From Lepidodermella squamata (taxonomy: Eukaryota; Gastrotricha), in assembly GCA_047495785.1 (NCBI GenBank), contig JBLDXI010000003.1, positions 2,480,001 through 2,544,000 of the forward strand: a stretch of 64,000 nt of DNA. Reading direction: 5' to 3'. The notes below the pieces were generated by a model. The model did no database searches. It worked only from the letters and a program-made list of their open reading frames with translations, and was not told the origin of the DNA. The translations under genes were made by a program, and so were the position numbers. Positions 1-10,411 of this stretch are shown piece by piece. Positions within the stretch are counted from its first letter, which is position 1, and each line of letters opens with the position of its first letter.

Positions 1-425
1 GACTTAGCGGTTTTCCGTTATTTGCTATAATCATCTTCGTGGATTAATTTCTTAATTTAATTTACTTTTCTGATTTAATTTATGAACTAATCCCTGAAAA
101 TGGTTATAGCAAGTAACCGAAACGTCGGAACAAACGCGTTCATTTTTGCTAACAAGACCTGCTTCAGTTAGAATTATTATAGTTTCTCCAAAATCATAGA
201 TCGCGGATTCCAGCTAACTGATTATATTTTCAGTTAATCTAAGAATTCATCTTGAAGTACTGGAATTTTCTGGCGAAATTATGGAATGTCAAGGTTCTGA
301 AAAGATTTCGAAAAGTATACCACGTAAAATATGCATTTTTCCGGATTTTAATTCAATCTCAATATCATATAATATTATAATCATTGAAAACGAGACAATA
401 TAAGTCCTTTGAAAGCATTCTGAGT
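1..425. other. gene-free flank
   Basis: AT-rich sequence downstream of the minus-strand gene that ends at 426; it should hold that gene's 3' UTR and polyadenylation signal. I see no other coding or RNA feature here. Confidence 0.4.
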
Positions 426-1096
426 TTAGTTGGAGGTGCTGACCGACTTGCTGTACGAGTACGAGCCCTTGCTGGCCTTGCGACCGCCGAAGTTGTGGCC
501 CCACTTGTTTCCAAAGTTGTGACCGTACTTGTTGCCGAAATTATGGCCGTACTTGTTTCCGAACTTGTGACCCCATTTGTTGCCGAAATTGTGGCCGTAG
601 TTGTTGCCAAAGTTGTGGCCCCACTTGCCGACCTTCTTGCCGTGGTTCTTGCCATAACGGCGAGCACCGAATCGGTTGTTGCGCTTGCCATGACGAGCAC
701 CCGAGGACGAGGCGGACCTCGAGTAGGAGCCGCCGAAACGTTTGTTCTTGCCGAAACGGTTGCCCGAGAAGGAGGCGGACTTGGAGTACGAAACAGAGAC
801 TGACTTGGAGTAGGATCCGCGGCGCTTGTTCATCTTGCGGTTGTTCTTGCCGTGGCGCTTCTTCGGGGCGTAGACACCCTTCTTGGCGAAAGCCGCATTG
901 TTCTCGTACGATCGGCTAACCGAGAGGCTGGTCTTTTTCGAGTAACGGCGGTTCAGCTCGTTTGACTCGAATTTGTAGACCGTAGCATTGGCATGAGCTG
1001 GAAAATTGTGTAATTAATTTCATTGAACCAGATCTTAATTCTAGCCTTACCAATGCCCAACAGGACGACAGCGGCGATAGCGAGGGAGAAGCGCAT
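426..1096 (-). CDS. secreted Lys/Ser/Gly/His-rich low-complexity protein (copy 1)
   Basis: Two exons: 1096-1051 (46 nt, signal peptide only, beginning MRFSLAIAAVVLLGI) and 997-426, joined by a phase-1 intron with GTAAGG donor and TTTTCCAG acceptor. The mature protein starts near HANATVYKFES, then has an NRRYSKK block, a KMNKRRGSYSKSVS block, and SYSKS/SFSG-type repeats. Its special feature is about six tandem copies of an aromatic octapeptide of the form (W/Y)GH(N/K)FGN(K/N) between about 490 and 645. It ends with SYSYSKSVSTSN and is strongly basic with no predicted fold. It shares the 46-nt signal exon with the genes at 1394, 19973 and 24478 and forms a head-to-head pair with 1394, with 297 bp between start codons. 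The role is unknown; extracellular matrix, adhesive or mineral binding are inferences from composition. Confidence 0.85.
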
Positions 1097-1171
1097 TTTC
1101 AAATCGAATTTGTAGATGAATAAATATCAGAAGGAAATATCAGCTGATGATTTCATGTATTTTGAGGGTCT

Positions 1172-1181
1172 GGTTTATATA
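1172..1181 (-). promoter_or_regulatory. TATA box of the 426-1096 gene
   Basis: Read on the minus strand this is ATATAAACCA, about 85 nt before the ATG at 1096. The same spacing recurs in the other members of this gene family. Confidence 0.6.
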
Positions 1182-1305
1182 CCATGTTTGCAGTAATTAG
1201 CGCTTCATTAAACTTCGTGGCCAATAAGCTTCATTTGGTGTTCTAATTTTCGAACGATTGTTTATCTATACTGCTAATGAGAACACTGACCCGGAGGATT
1301 TACAG

Positions 1306-1313
1306 TATAAAAT
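1306..1313 (+). promoter_or_regulatory. TATA box of the 1394-1947 gene
   Basis: TATAAAAT lies 88 nt before the ATG at 1394. Related genes at 24478 (87 nt), 60628 (86 nt) and 19973 (96 nt once the transposon is discounted) have a matching box. Confidence 0.7.
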
Positions 1314-1393
1314 CTGCCGAATTCTCCCGATCAACATCATCAACAGCCATTCCTTCGAATTTCAAAATAAATTGTTCTAGAAAATCTATCAAT

Positions 1394-1947
1394 ATGCGCT
1401 TCTCCCTCGCTGTCGCTGCCGTTGTTCTGTTGGGCATTGGTAAGGCGATGTCTAAGCTCTCATTCAATTTAATCATTTCACAATTTTCCTAACTAGACTA
1501 GAGATCTAAGCTCGGATTTCACTATCATTTCACAATTTTTCAGCTTATGCCAATGCTACGGTTTACAAATTCGAGTCTAACGAGTTGAACCGCCGTTACT
1601 CGAAAAAGACCAGCCTCTCGGTCAGCCGATCCTACGAGAACAATGTGGCCTTCGCCAAGAAAGGTGTTTACGCCCCGAAAAAATTCGGCCGCAAGATGAA
1701 CAAGCGCCGCGGATCCTTCTCCAAGTCGGTCTCCAAGTCGGTTTCCTACTCCAAGTCTGGCTCTTTCTCGGGTGCTCGCTATGGCAAGAACAACAAGCGA
1801 TTCGGTGGCCGCCGTTATGGAAACAAGCGTCACGGTCGCGGCCGGAAGGGCGGCAAGTTCGGAAACAAGTTCGGCTACAACTTCAACCGAAAGGGCAACA
1901 ACAAGGGCTCGTACTCGTACAGCAAGTCCGTCAGCGCCTCCAACTAA
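1394..1947 (+). CDS. secreted Lys/Ser/Gly-rich low-complexity protein (copy 2)
   Basis: Exon 1 is 1394-1439 (46 nt, signal peptide MRFSLAVAAVVLLGI) and exon 2 is 1544-1947, with a phase-1 intron ending TTTTTCAG. The mature chain begins YANATVYKFES and runs through NRRYSKKTSLSVSRSYEN, KMNKRRGSFSKSVSKSVS, and SFSGARYGKN blocks. Glycine/lysine/arginine-rich sequence (GRGRKGGKFGNKFGYNF) follows, ending SYSYSKSVSASN. It lacks the GHNFGN array of copy 1. Exon 2 and the 3' flank are close to those of the gene at 24478, showing a recent duplication. The alternating Ser-Lys-Ser and aromatic-Ser pattern resembles the composition of silaffin-like or adhesive proteins, but no homology is claimed. Confidence 0.87.
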
Positions 1948-2170
1948 ACTAAAAAATGAGCTTCCAAAGGACTCAAAATAATCTTTTGCAATGAAATTGG
2001 TTTTGAATAAAGGAATATTCGAAATGATTATGGATACTTGTTTGTCTGGCCGAATTATTTATCTCCGGTATAAAAAATATTTGACAACATTTCTTGGGGT
2101 TTTAGGGGTCCCTGATCACGATTTTGAAACCCGTTTGTCTCTATCCATCACCGTTAAGGCTGTGCAAAAA

Positions 2171-2465
2171 GTGGTCGAAATCGCCCTATCGGCCCAGCTG
2201 ATTTCAGCACATTTTTCAAATACCCTAGTTTCAGCATCAGGTGCTCTCAATATTGAATTTTCATGTTCTAAGCCTCTCCCGTAACAGTCCCTGAAAATCC
2301 TCCTTTATTATTTTGAGGGTAAAAATAAGTTAAAACGAGTTTTCAAAAATCAGCATTTTGATCAGTATTCAGCCAAGTCAGCTTTTTCACACGCGACAGT
2401 TTTGAAGCTCTAGAATCACGCACTCCGCCTGTATAGCGTCTGGGCCGATAGGGCGATTTCGACCA
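2171..2465. repeat. short element with 26-bp inverted ends
   Basis: TGGTCGAAATCGCCCTATCG at about 2172 continues for 26 bp and is repeated in inverted orientation at about 2440-2465. The ~295-bp unit has no convincing coding capacity and looks like a miniature inverted-repeat element. I could not define a target duplication. Confidence 0.55.
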
Positions 2466-3285
2466 GTTAACTAAAATCAAGGCAGCGCCCTTAGTTTTTG
2501 TCGAAGACTGATGAAAATTTACACACAAGTCAATGAGATTATGCCGAACAACAACAACAATGATCATTTTATTATAAAATTATTATAAGCATTTTAATAT
2601 AAAAACGATGGTCTGCAGGTAGCGCATAGGCCCCTGTTGCCCGAAGACACAGAAAAGTATCTAGTTTTTGTTTACAACTGACCACTGTTATATAACTGTT
2701 TATAAATACCACTGACAGTTAGATGAATTTATAGATCTACGAAATTCCATATTAGAATCCATGAAATAGATGAATTGATGATGAATGACAGTAGTATTTT
2801 TTGTTTAACCGGATAGTGAAATTTGATTACCTTAATTTTAAATTGAAAAAAAATCAAAATTTCACTCCTCGGTTATAAAATTTTAAATGACTATAATTTC
2901 AAAACGGTGTGAGATAGCGTTTCAGATTCTTGTAGCCAACATCGAAAAGTAATATTGCTCAAAAGGGCGATCAAAAATCCATCAAATTGCAATTTTGGTG
3001 CGTTGTCAAAGTCGAATTTCCGAAATCGTCCTTATGGCCATGAAAGGATTAAAGCCCAGAATGTTACTGAAAAAACGGTTACGGAGAAATTCCAGTGATT
3101 TTGATGACACTTTAGTGCAGTTTGGTGACAGTCGCAAAATCCAGGTCCTAGTTCATCACCAAGCCTAATACGAGACACTGGTCATTTATCCGTTTTCACC
3201 GAATTCATACGATTACCCAGCACGGATATATGCCTTTTACACACCCTGCGGTTGTAGTCACCCTGCAGGATTTTTAAAGTATAGG
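2466..3285. other. intergenic, no gene seen
   Basis: AT-rich intergenic DNA between a short inverted-repeat element and the retrotransposon. No ORF1-like coding region of a retroelement is present, so the element that follows is either 5'-truncated or lacks ORF1. Confidence 0.4.
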
Positions 3286-4389
3286 GTGGTCGATAAAGCT
3301 GCCAAATCAAAAATTTTCAAATTCGAGGCTTTGGCTGAATTTGCTGAAGTCTTTAAGCCAGATTTGATTTTGATTTCCGAAACAAAAATTCCAGCTGATG
3401 CCACGCCGAAGATAGTAGAAGACTGTTTTCCTGACTATGAATGTCTTTGGATTGGGCGGGAGGATTCTGGTGGCGGAGGGGTAGCTATCTTCGTCAACAA
3501 AAGGTTGAAAGTGAAAAACCATTGGTCTTTTCGTTCAAAGCTGGAGAATTTACACGCACAGGTGGAATCTCCGAGCGGCATGGTCTCCACAGTATCAGTG
3601 ATTTATCGCTCCCCGACGGTTAAGCCTAAAATACCTGTAGAAGAGCTTGACAACGTGATGGTCGAACTCGTAGCTAAGACTAGCGAAATCGAGCATAGAA
3701 TTCTGGGCGGCGACCTAAATTGGGATCTCTTGAAACCGCAGATTGCAGAGGATCTGGAGCAAACTTTTGATTCTTTCAAAATGACTCATAGTTTTCCTCC
3801 AGCATTCACTCGGGTAGACACTCGCACTAAGAAAGGCACGATGATCGATCACTTCTGGTCAACTGCTACAGCTCAAGAAATCATCATCTCAGGTACAATA
3901 ATTGGTTTAAGCGACCATCATGGGATAGTTTTATCGATTAGAGACCTAGGCAAAAAACCGAAAACAACACCGAAGCCAGATATAATATCATTTCGTAATC
4001 TGCGTGAAATTAAGGCTGATCAATTTCAATATGAGCTTCAAAAGGCCCTAGGAGATTCCGGACTTCAACGAGACGAGGATCAACAAGGATACTGCGACAG
4101 GATCCAAGGTGCTTTCATTACTGTGCTCAACAAACTAGCTCCATTAAGAACAAAAAAGATCTCGAAAAATAAGCGAAAAAAGTTGCACTCAACATTTATT
4201 TCCCAAGAAAAGCAACGGTCAGACCGCAGGAAAGTCAGGAAATCTCGTCGCGCCAAGTGGAGACAAAAGGTGAAATTAGCTGGAAAAGACCCACGAAAAT
4301 TATGGAAGATTGTAAATGAATTTCGGCCCAAAAAGAAAACGGGGGAAAATGATTTTTCTGGACTTGAAAAAATCAGGCTATTACCTTAG
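3286..4389 (+). pseudogene. retrotransposon endonuclease region (frameshifted from RT)
   Basis: Endonuclease/exonuclease/phosphatase domain with recognisable motifs: LILISETKI, GGGGVAIFV, GGDLNWD, and SDHHGIV near the end, all in the expected order. The apparent start is GTG and the true N-terminus is missing or further upstream. A basic linker follows (KKRKKLHS and KVRKSRRAKW type sequence). The frame closes at 4389, but ANAFNSLFANVG-type sequence typical of the linker to the reverse transcriptase continues immediately in the next frame from about 4385. This fits one indel near the A-run at 4366-4371. Confidence 0.8.
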
Positions 4390-4442
4390 CCAATGCCTTC
4401 AACAGTCTTTTCGCCAATGTTGGAAAAAACATTGCCATTGCA

Positions 4443-6131
4443 ATGCTACAACGCCTAAATTTTCACCGTGCATTCCAGACCACGGAAAAGTTCAATTTTC
4501 GCGCAATCACGACAAGGGAACTGCTGGATGCATTGGCTAAGGTAAAGAATAAACCCACAACTGGTATAGATGAAATACCTGAGTCAGTTTTGAAAATGAG
4601 TACCAGCGTTGTTGCTCCGCATTTACTTGCTTTATTCAATGAAATAATTCGATCGAAAACAATTCCCGAGCAATGGAAAACGGCAATTGTGCATCCTTTG
4701 CACAAAGGAGGATCTAAAGATGACGTGTCGAATTTCAGGCCAATTTCAATTCTATCGCCAATATCTAGGACGTTTGAGAGGTGCATCTCGTTCCAAATTA
4801 AATCGCATTTAAATAAGCCGGAAACAAGGTTCTTGTCGCCTACACAGTTTGGGTTCCGCAAATTCCATTCAACAGACAGCTGCCTTGCAAAACTCACCGA
4901 AGACTGGCACATTTCGCACGAAAAAAGGGAAACAGTCGCAGCAGTAGCTATTGACTTGAGCAAGGCCTTTGACTCGCTACATCATGAAGGCATCTATAGG
5001 TCCTTGGCTAGTGCAGGATTTGAACTGGAAGCTATTCAGTTGATCGAAAACTATCTCAGTGATCGTTACCAGTATGTAGAAATTAACCAAAGTCGCTCAA
5101 GTAAAGCTAAGGTGGAATTCGGCGTACCACAGGGCAGTGTCCTAGGGCCATTGCTATTTACCATCTACGTAAATGAAATGGCTTCGATTCCAATATATTC
5201 GAAAATAGCTCAATTCGCAGATGACACCACTATTTACTTGTCAGATAAAGACGTTGAACGCCTTCAGGATCGCCTTCAATCCGACATCAACCGGTTGAGT
5301 GACTGGTTAGCAGCAAATAGCTTACTAGTCAATGGAAAAAAGTCGCAGATGATAATCATAGCCACTGATCCCGATGCACCTCCCCCAGAAATCTCCATCA
5401 AAATCGAAAATACGAGAGTTGAAATCACCACATCGCTCAAAGTCCTGGGCTATATTATTGACAACAAACTATTGCACACTGAACAGCTCAAACATGTGGG
5501 TAACAAAACCAGGGGTGGTCTCTTTGCTCTAAAATTTGCGGCTAAATTCCTTGATCGAAAAACCCTCAAATTGATGGCTAATGGTGTCATCTTCTGTCAC
5601 CTAATGTACTGTGACAGCGTCCTAGCCCAAGCGGCAAAAACTAACTTAGAGCGCCTTCAACGACGACAGGACAAAGCCGTTCGCATAATTTGTCATGCGA
5701 ATGAAAACGATGACATCGAATCCCTGAGGAAAAAGCTAAAATGGCTAGACCTTGATGGTAAAAGGAAAGTTCATCTGGCAACCATGATATGGCGCTGCAT
5801 CAATGGCGAAGCACCGGCCGCCTTAGCCGAGTTCTTCAAACTGCAAGAGAAAACCGCTGGGGTCACAAGGAGGCAAGTCAACATAAATGCATCGAACAAC
5901 CTGCTGGTTGTCCCTCGCGTGAAGACCGATACTTCGATGCGATGCCTTCGATACCGTGGCGCCACGTTCTGGAATGGCTTGCCGAACGAAATTCGCTTAG
6001 CTACCAGCGCGGATCAATGCCGGAACCTAACTTATCATTATTTACTGTCTGAACCTACTGCAAACACTGAGGAAGGTTGTGACGTCATCGAGGCAAGCGG
6101 TGAAATTGTAAATACCGTTACTGATGATTAA
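4443..6131 (+). CDS. retrotransposon reverse transcriptase
   Basis: Reverse transcriptase of a CR1/Jockey-like element. Conserved blocks in order are FRPISILSPISRTFE, TQFGFRKFHST, VAIDLSKAFDSL (catalytic Asp), GVPQGSVLGPLLF and FADDTTIY (catalytic Asp pair), followed by a thumb and a C-terminal region with a paired-Arg/Cys stretch. It is open for 562 codons. Its natural upstream sequence is the endonuclease part at 3286-4389, from which it is separated by a frameshift, so this copy is probably inactive unless the shift is a ribosomal slip. Confidence 0.9.
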   Translation: MLQRLNFHRAFQTTEKFNFRAITTRELLDALAKVKNKPTTGIDEIPESVLKMSTSVVAPHLLALFNEIIRSKTIPEQWKTAIVHPLHKGGSKDDVSNFRPISILSPISRTFERCISFQIKSHLNKPETRFLSPTQFGFRKFHSTDSCLAKLTEDWHISHEKRETVAAVAIDLSKAFDSLHHEGIYRSLASAGFELEAIQLIENYLSDRYQYVEINQSRSSKAKVEFGVPQGSVLGPLLFTIYVNEMASIPIYSKIAQFADDTTIYLSDKDVERLQDRLQSDINRLSDWLAANSLLVNGKKSQMIIIATDPDAPPPEISIKIENTRVEITTSLKVLGYIIDNKLLHTEQLKHVGNKTRGGLFALKFAAKFLDRKTLKLMANGVIFCHLMYCDSVLAQAAKTNLERLQRRQDKAVRIICHANENDDIESLRKKLKWLDLDGKRKVHLATMIWRCINGEAPAALAEFFKLQEKTAGVTRRQVNINASNNLLVVPRVKTDTSMRCLRYRGATFWNGLPNEIRLATSADQCRNLTYHYLLSEPTANTEEGCDVIEASGEIVNTVTDD

Positions 6132-6495
6132 TTTCTAATTCCTTGTTGAGTCTAAATACGATATTTTTATACTGGTATGCATGTCATTGTCTTTTTCCTA
6201 ATTTCCTAACTTTCTTTGTTGATATCTACATAATGACCTCTTCACGTCGAATCTAATTGTACTAATCATGCTTCTTTTTCAGCTGAGCTGTCCTACATCC
6301 CTTGGATATTAATGCTCATAAATAAATAAATAAATAAATGCCATTGGGCTTTAATGGCTTAACCTTTAAGTTTGACGCAAATTGATATCGAAATGAAGTA
6401 CAAGACCCGATGATAACTTTAGCCCAAATTAATGTTGCATTACGTGAAACGCGATTTTCGTTTTTTAATTTCCTTATTGACATGAAGCAACAACA

Positions 6496-7722
6496 ATGGG
6501 TGCGTTTCTTTATCACAAGCCATTTTTTATTTTAAAATTAAAATTAAACACTGACATTTCTTTATCATTTTAAATTTTAAAATTAAAATAAATATCATTT
6601 CTTTATTCGATTTTTTCCATTTTATTTTATAAAATAAAACGTCATTTCTTTATCACATTTTTTTCATGATTTTGGAAAAGAAAATGTGAATGAAACGACA
6701 CGTGCTGTTTATAAACTACGCTCTGATAAAGAAATGAAAAAAATGAATGTTTTGAGCGTAGTTTGAACGTATGAACGTGATTGCCCTAAGCCCATAGGAG
6801 CATGAGAGCGTCCGGAGGGAAGGGCCGATCTCAAATTTGTCCCATCGAAACATTATAAGTTTTAGGAAAGTTCAGTAGAACGTAGTTCAACGACTTCACC
6901 TCAGCATTGCCGATTGAGCTGGCGACACTTCAGCAACTGCCACTTCCGCAAAAGATTTGTAATGATATATTTGGGCAGTAGAAGTTTTCCACATTCGTCG
7001 AATTAAAGGTTCTAAGATATTTGCGCGAACTGAGCTGAGCGAAGCGACAACTTAGCCACTCGACAAATCAGCTAAATTTATGTTAATTATTTTTATTATT
7101 ATTCAAATACAATGGACCTTCAAAAAGCTATAGAGGTGGAGCTGGGCATGCTCGCTCCGCTCGTATAGCCAAGATTCAACACTTAAATTAATAATTAATT
7201 TATAGTCAGCTCAAATGTCGTTAGCGTGAATGTCGTGGTTGACATGTCGCACTACGCACTGAGCAGATATCGTTAGCTTAAAAAACCTCAACTGAAATGA
7301 CGTGGGCTCTATAGTTGTATTGCTGAATAACACAACTGCTATTGTGGCAGTTGCTGAAGTGTCACTGCTCAAACATTGCCATAGAGAAGTGACGTTGTCG
7401 AACCAAGTTCCGCTGATCTCTTCTACGAGCGCAATTCTATATAAGACGATATAAAAATGGACGTTTTTCCGCAGAAAAGCCTCAGAATACAAGTGTAAAA
7501 TAGGACCAAAACGGCTCTACCCCCTGTTTTTCCTTGAGCTAAAAAAATGGATTTTTTCGATGAAACGCGTGCTTTATTTGCGCCATTTTATAAAATAAAA
7601 TGACGAAAAGAAACGTGAAAACACAAAAAATTTATAAACGATGAATATCAATGAAACGACCATTTTATTTTCATTTTATTTTAAAAAATAAAATAAAATT
7701 GAGATAAAGAAACGCACCCAAT
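6496..7722. mobile_element. non-autonomous DNA element, PIF/Harbinger-like ends
   Basis: TGGGTGCGTTTCTTTATC at 6496-6513 is matched by its reverse complement at 7705-7722. Just inside, both ends are made of alternating A/T palindromes (ATTTTATTTTATAAAATAAAA type). GGGTGCGTTT resembles PIF/Harbinger termini, and a 3-bp AAT flanks both sides, compatible with a 3-bp target duplication, though not the usual TWA. No transposase is encoded. The interior (about 6780-7500) is unlike the ends and may be captured DNA. Confidence 0.6.
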
Positions 7723-8086
7723 GTTCCTGGCATCATAGACCCATCGTGGCACATGGCACTTTTTAGCGACTTTCTGTCAACTGTGAATCAATACAGCATC
7801 GTAGAATCCTCTGTTGACAGATCTTGTAAAAGCGAAAAAGAGAAAGTTTTTCGCTTTCCTAAGCGATACAACACATCTGGCGCGCGTTGGCTATATTAAA
7901 AAGCCTTACCTACAACGCGATACTTCTCTACTACCAACACAGCATTACTACCTTGCCGCTCCGTGCTGTGGACGAAAATCAATTTTATAGCCTGTCTCTG
8001 CCGTCCTGCAATAAAAAGAGGATTCACACTTATTGATGCGGCTTTGCATTTTTCACTCGCTAACGATCGGCCCCACATGACGAAGC

Positions 8087-10411
8087 ATGGTTGAAATATT
8101 TAGCCCTGCTTCCAACGCTGGGTTTAAAATTTTCTTCGCAATCGGCGCCATTTTCACGTGTTTCATTCTCTACATCGTAATAACAGCTATTCACAGCTCG
8201 GGAATTGGCGCTCAAAATTACGGCAATTTTTTCCTCGACGCATTGAAACCGAAAACTTACCATTCACGCTTGATTGACCGCATATATCCTCCTACAACTA
8301 AACCGCCAGTAAAATCTCGCCACGTATTCCACGAAAAACTTGATTTATTCATCGAAGAAAAGCTATGCAACATCGATTGGATAATGACTGGTGGATCGAC
8401 TTGCAGCTTCGAACGCCGACATCTACCTCCTTTCGCAGTCACTCTACCGGAAAAAGCGAGACATACATTCGAGACAATGCGAAATAGTGTGATACTAGTT
8501 GTCGTTTTTAATTGGGACACAAATTATTTTGTCTCACCCTTGGTGCACGCACTCTACGCTAAGAATTTCGCCGCAGTTCGGTATTGCGGTCTTCGGCCGA
8601 ATGCGACGCATTTCCGGCAGCAAATTGAGCTGTATTTCCCACGCGATATTGCCGCTGAATTCGAGCCGCTCTACCTCAACTTTTTAGCCGCTGATCAGAA
8701 GGAAATTCGAGTGGGTGGCGGCGAGACGATGTACTACTGCGCTAACCTAGCGATGGAATCGATTTCTAAAACTATCGATGTCAACGGTGTATTCCTGATA
8801 CATGACGATGCGTTGCTGAGCCACTGGCTGGCTGGTTTCAGGCCTGATTTGTTGAATCTGGAGAAGAGTTATTTCTACGGTATCGGCGAGCCGTTTGATT
8901 TAACTATAATGAAGCTGTGCCGTCCGGCGAAACCTGAGATGAACGAGACTGAATCACCGTGTGATGGCTTACCTATCACCTGGTGGCCGGCGACCCTGTA
9001 TCACGATGTCTCTGTTAAATTTTACAAGGTTCGTTTTTACCTTATCTATACCGGATTTTCTCGGTTCGTATAGGCCAGTAAATCTTGAATTGAAGCTTTG
9101 AGAATTATGGAGAAGATATAATTTTAGGAATAGCGTGGCGCATACTTGAGTAACGCAACAAAGAAATTCCTCAGAAAAGGAGAATGACTCTAGAATGAGT
9201 GACAAAAACAGATATTATGGCCAAACAACACAGTCAAGAGAAAATTAAAAAATTCTACAAAAAATTGCCAGTTAACTTTCTTAACTAAGGACTCTGATGA
9301 GTCTCTTGGCCGAGACGAAACGTATACATCAGACTAGCCATAATGATTCTACAAAAAAGTATGTCACTTAAATATGGTAATAAAAAAATCCGGAAATATT
9401 GGTCCAACCGGGTACATTACTAATAATTACCATCGGAGCTTACCGGGTTTATCGGGTGGATTACGAATTTTCTCCGTTGAATTTTTATTCTGGTGCATTT
9501 AATTTAAAAATGATTTTTCACATAACAATTTAATTAAAACTTTTCAATGGCAGCGCAATGTTTGGGACACTGTGGATAAACAAATTTCCGCTTTGAGAAA
9601 TTTTAATTCACAAATTTGAATTAGTTACCGCTCACAGTTAATTGGGATATAGTGAATTCATTACCAAATTTTTGAATCCTGTTCCAAATTAGTTTTAACG
9701 GCACTTAAAAATCCAATCAGTTCCAAGTCCCCAATTTTAAGACCTAACCCTAACCCTAACAAATTACATAACCGAATAAAATGGCCAAGTACTGAAAAAA
9801 TGGAACTGGTACCGCAGTAAGATTTTCAACAGTTAATTTGGTGCGACTGGAAAAGAGCTGTGCTAACTTATGTACCAAGCTCTACATTTGATAGAAGTCA
9901 CATTCGAATATTTAATTTTATACGAATTTTTCTTCAGGAATGGACAGAATTAGCCGAAAATTCTACTTCTGATTCTTCGTTTAAATTTTGCCTTGATCGC
10001 CTCGCTGATCGAACTCACGGCTACAACCGGATAGTCGGCGGGTTAGCAGACGGTTTCTACCTCACTAAGCCACATTTCAACCTGATTTCATCGATTCTCA
10101 AGCTGGCTCATAACCACAGCGTATTTCAGGAGCTGATAGTTCCTACGACTTTCGCTTGCATACCACCTAATGAGACAGGCCTGTTTAACGTCGACAAAAA
10201 TCAAGCGGCGAGAGGAACTCGTGATCCGCCCTGGAACATATTCGACTCAAACGAACTGCTGATGCATCCGTTTAAATTCAGCGGATTTCTGAAAGCGATG
10301 ACCGGTGATAAAAAAGCCTTGGGTGATAACACGCGCGAGTTGTGTCTCTACTGTATGCTGGCTCAATACAGCAAATTGCTGGCACTGCTAACTAGAAAAA
10401 AATCAGATTAG
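8087..10411 (+). CDS. type II membrane protein, glycosyltransferase-like (tandem copy 1)
   Basis: Two exons: 8087-9028 and 9939-10411, joined as KFYK|EWTELAEN, giving about 470 residues. Residues ~12-38 form a single transmembrane anchor near the N-terminus, and the remainder is predicted luminal with several Cys and N-glycosylation sites (NAT, NST, NET). Recognisable conserved pieces are VVVFNW, YCGLRPNAT, FLIHDDALL and LCLYCMLAQY. The type II layout and the HDD motif suggest a Golgi enzyme such as a glycosyltransferase, but I do not recognise the family. A near-identical gene follows at 11132. The start is the ATG at 8087; an earlier ATG at about 8078 is out of frame because of one extra base relative to the second copy. 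Confidence 0.75.
9281..9345 (+). ncRNA. hammerhead ribozyme motif in intron
   Basis: The conserved core is complete: CTGATGA at 9294-9300, a perfect 5-bp stem II (GTCTC at 9301-9305 with GAGAC at 9312-9316, loop TTGGCC), GAAA at 9317-9320, and a short palindromic stem III (GTATAC) ending in ATC. Cleavage is expected after C9330. Stem I pairs imperfectly: two pairs (9292-9293 with 9331-9332), an internal loop, then GG/CC and AT pairs. Stem III has one C-A mismatch. The short stem III is like the minimal hammerheads of animal retroelements. It lies sense within the intron of the gene at 8087. Confidence 0.75.
9743..9760. repeat. interstitial telomere-like repeat
   Basis: Three copies of CCTAAC (TTAGGG on the other strand) inside the same intron. 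TTAGGG is the ancestral animal telomere unit. Three copies could occur by chance. Confidence 0.5.

Larger units (their letters stand above)
3250..6340 (+). mobile_element. CR1/Jockey-like non-LTR retrotransposon, 5'-truncated
   Basis: The element encodes an apurinic-type endonuclease and a reverse transcriptase on the plus strand, and ends in an (AAAT)n tail at 6317-6340, which is typical of CR1, L2 and Jockey relatives. The two coding parts lie in different frames. No ORF1 is visible upstream. I could not identify a target-site duplication. Confidence 0.85.

Noticed and set aside
426-833. Overlapping open frames on both strands across the low-complexity genes, some longer than 100 codons
   Set aside because: They arise from the strong GC-rich codon bias of Lys/Gly/Ser/Arg repeats. 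Only one frame begins with the shared signal exon and ends with the shared SKSVSxSN tail.
1585-1947. Calling the Lys/Ser proteins silaffins
   Set aside because: The composition is similar (Lys and Ser repeats), but low-complexity similarity is not homology and no mineralising context is visible.
7211-7492. Small open frame inside the Harbinger-like element
   Set aside because: No domain, no splice pattern and no similarity to a transposase; likely a chance frame.
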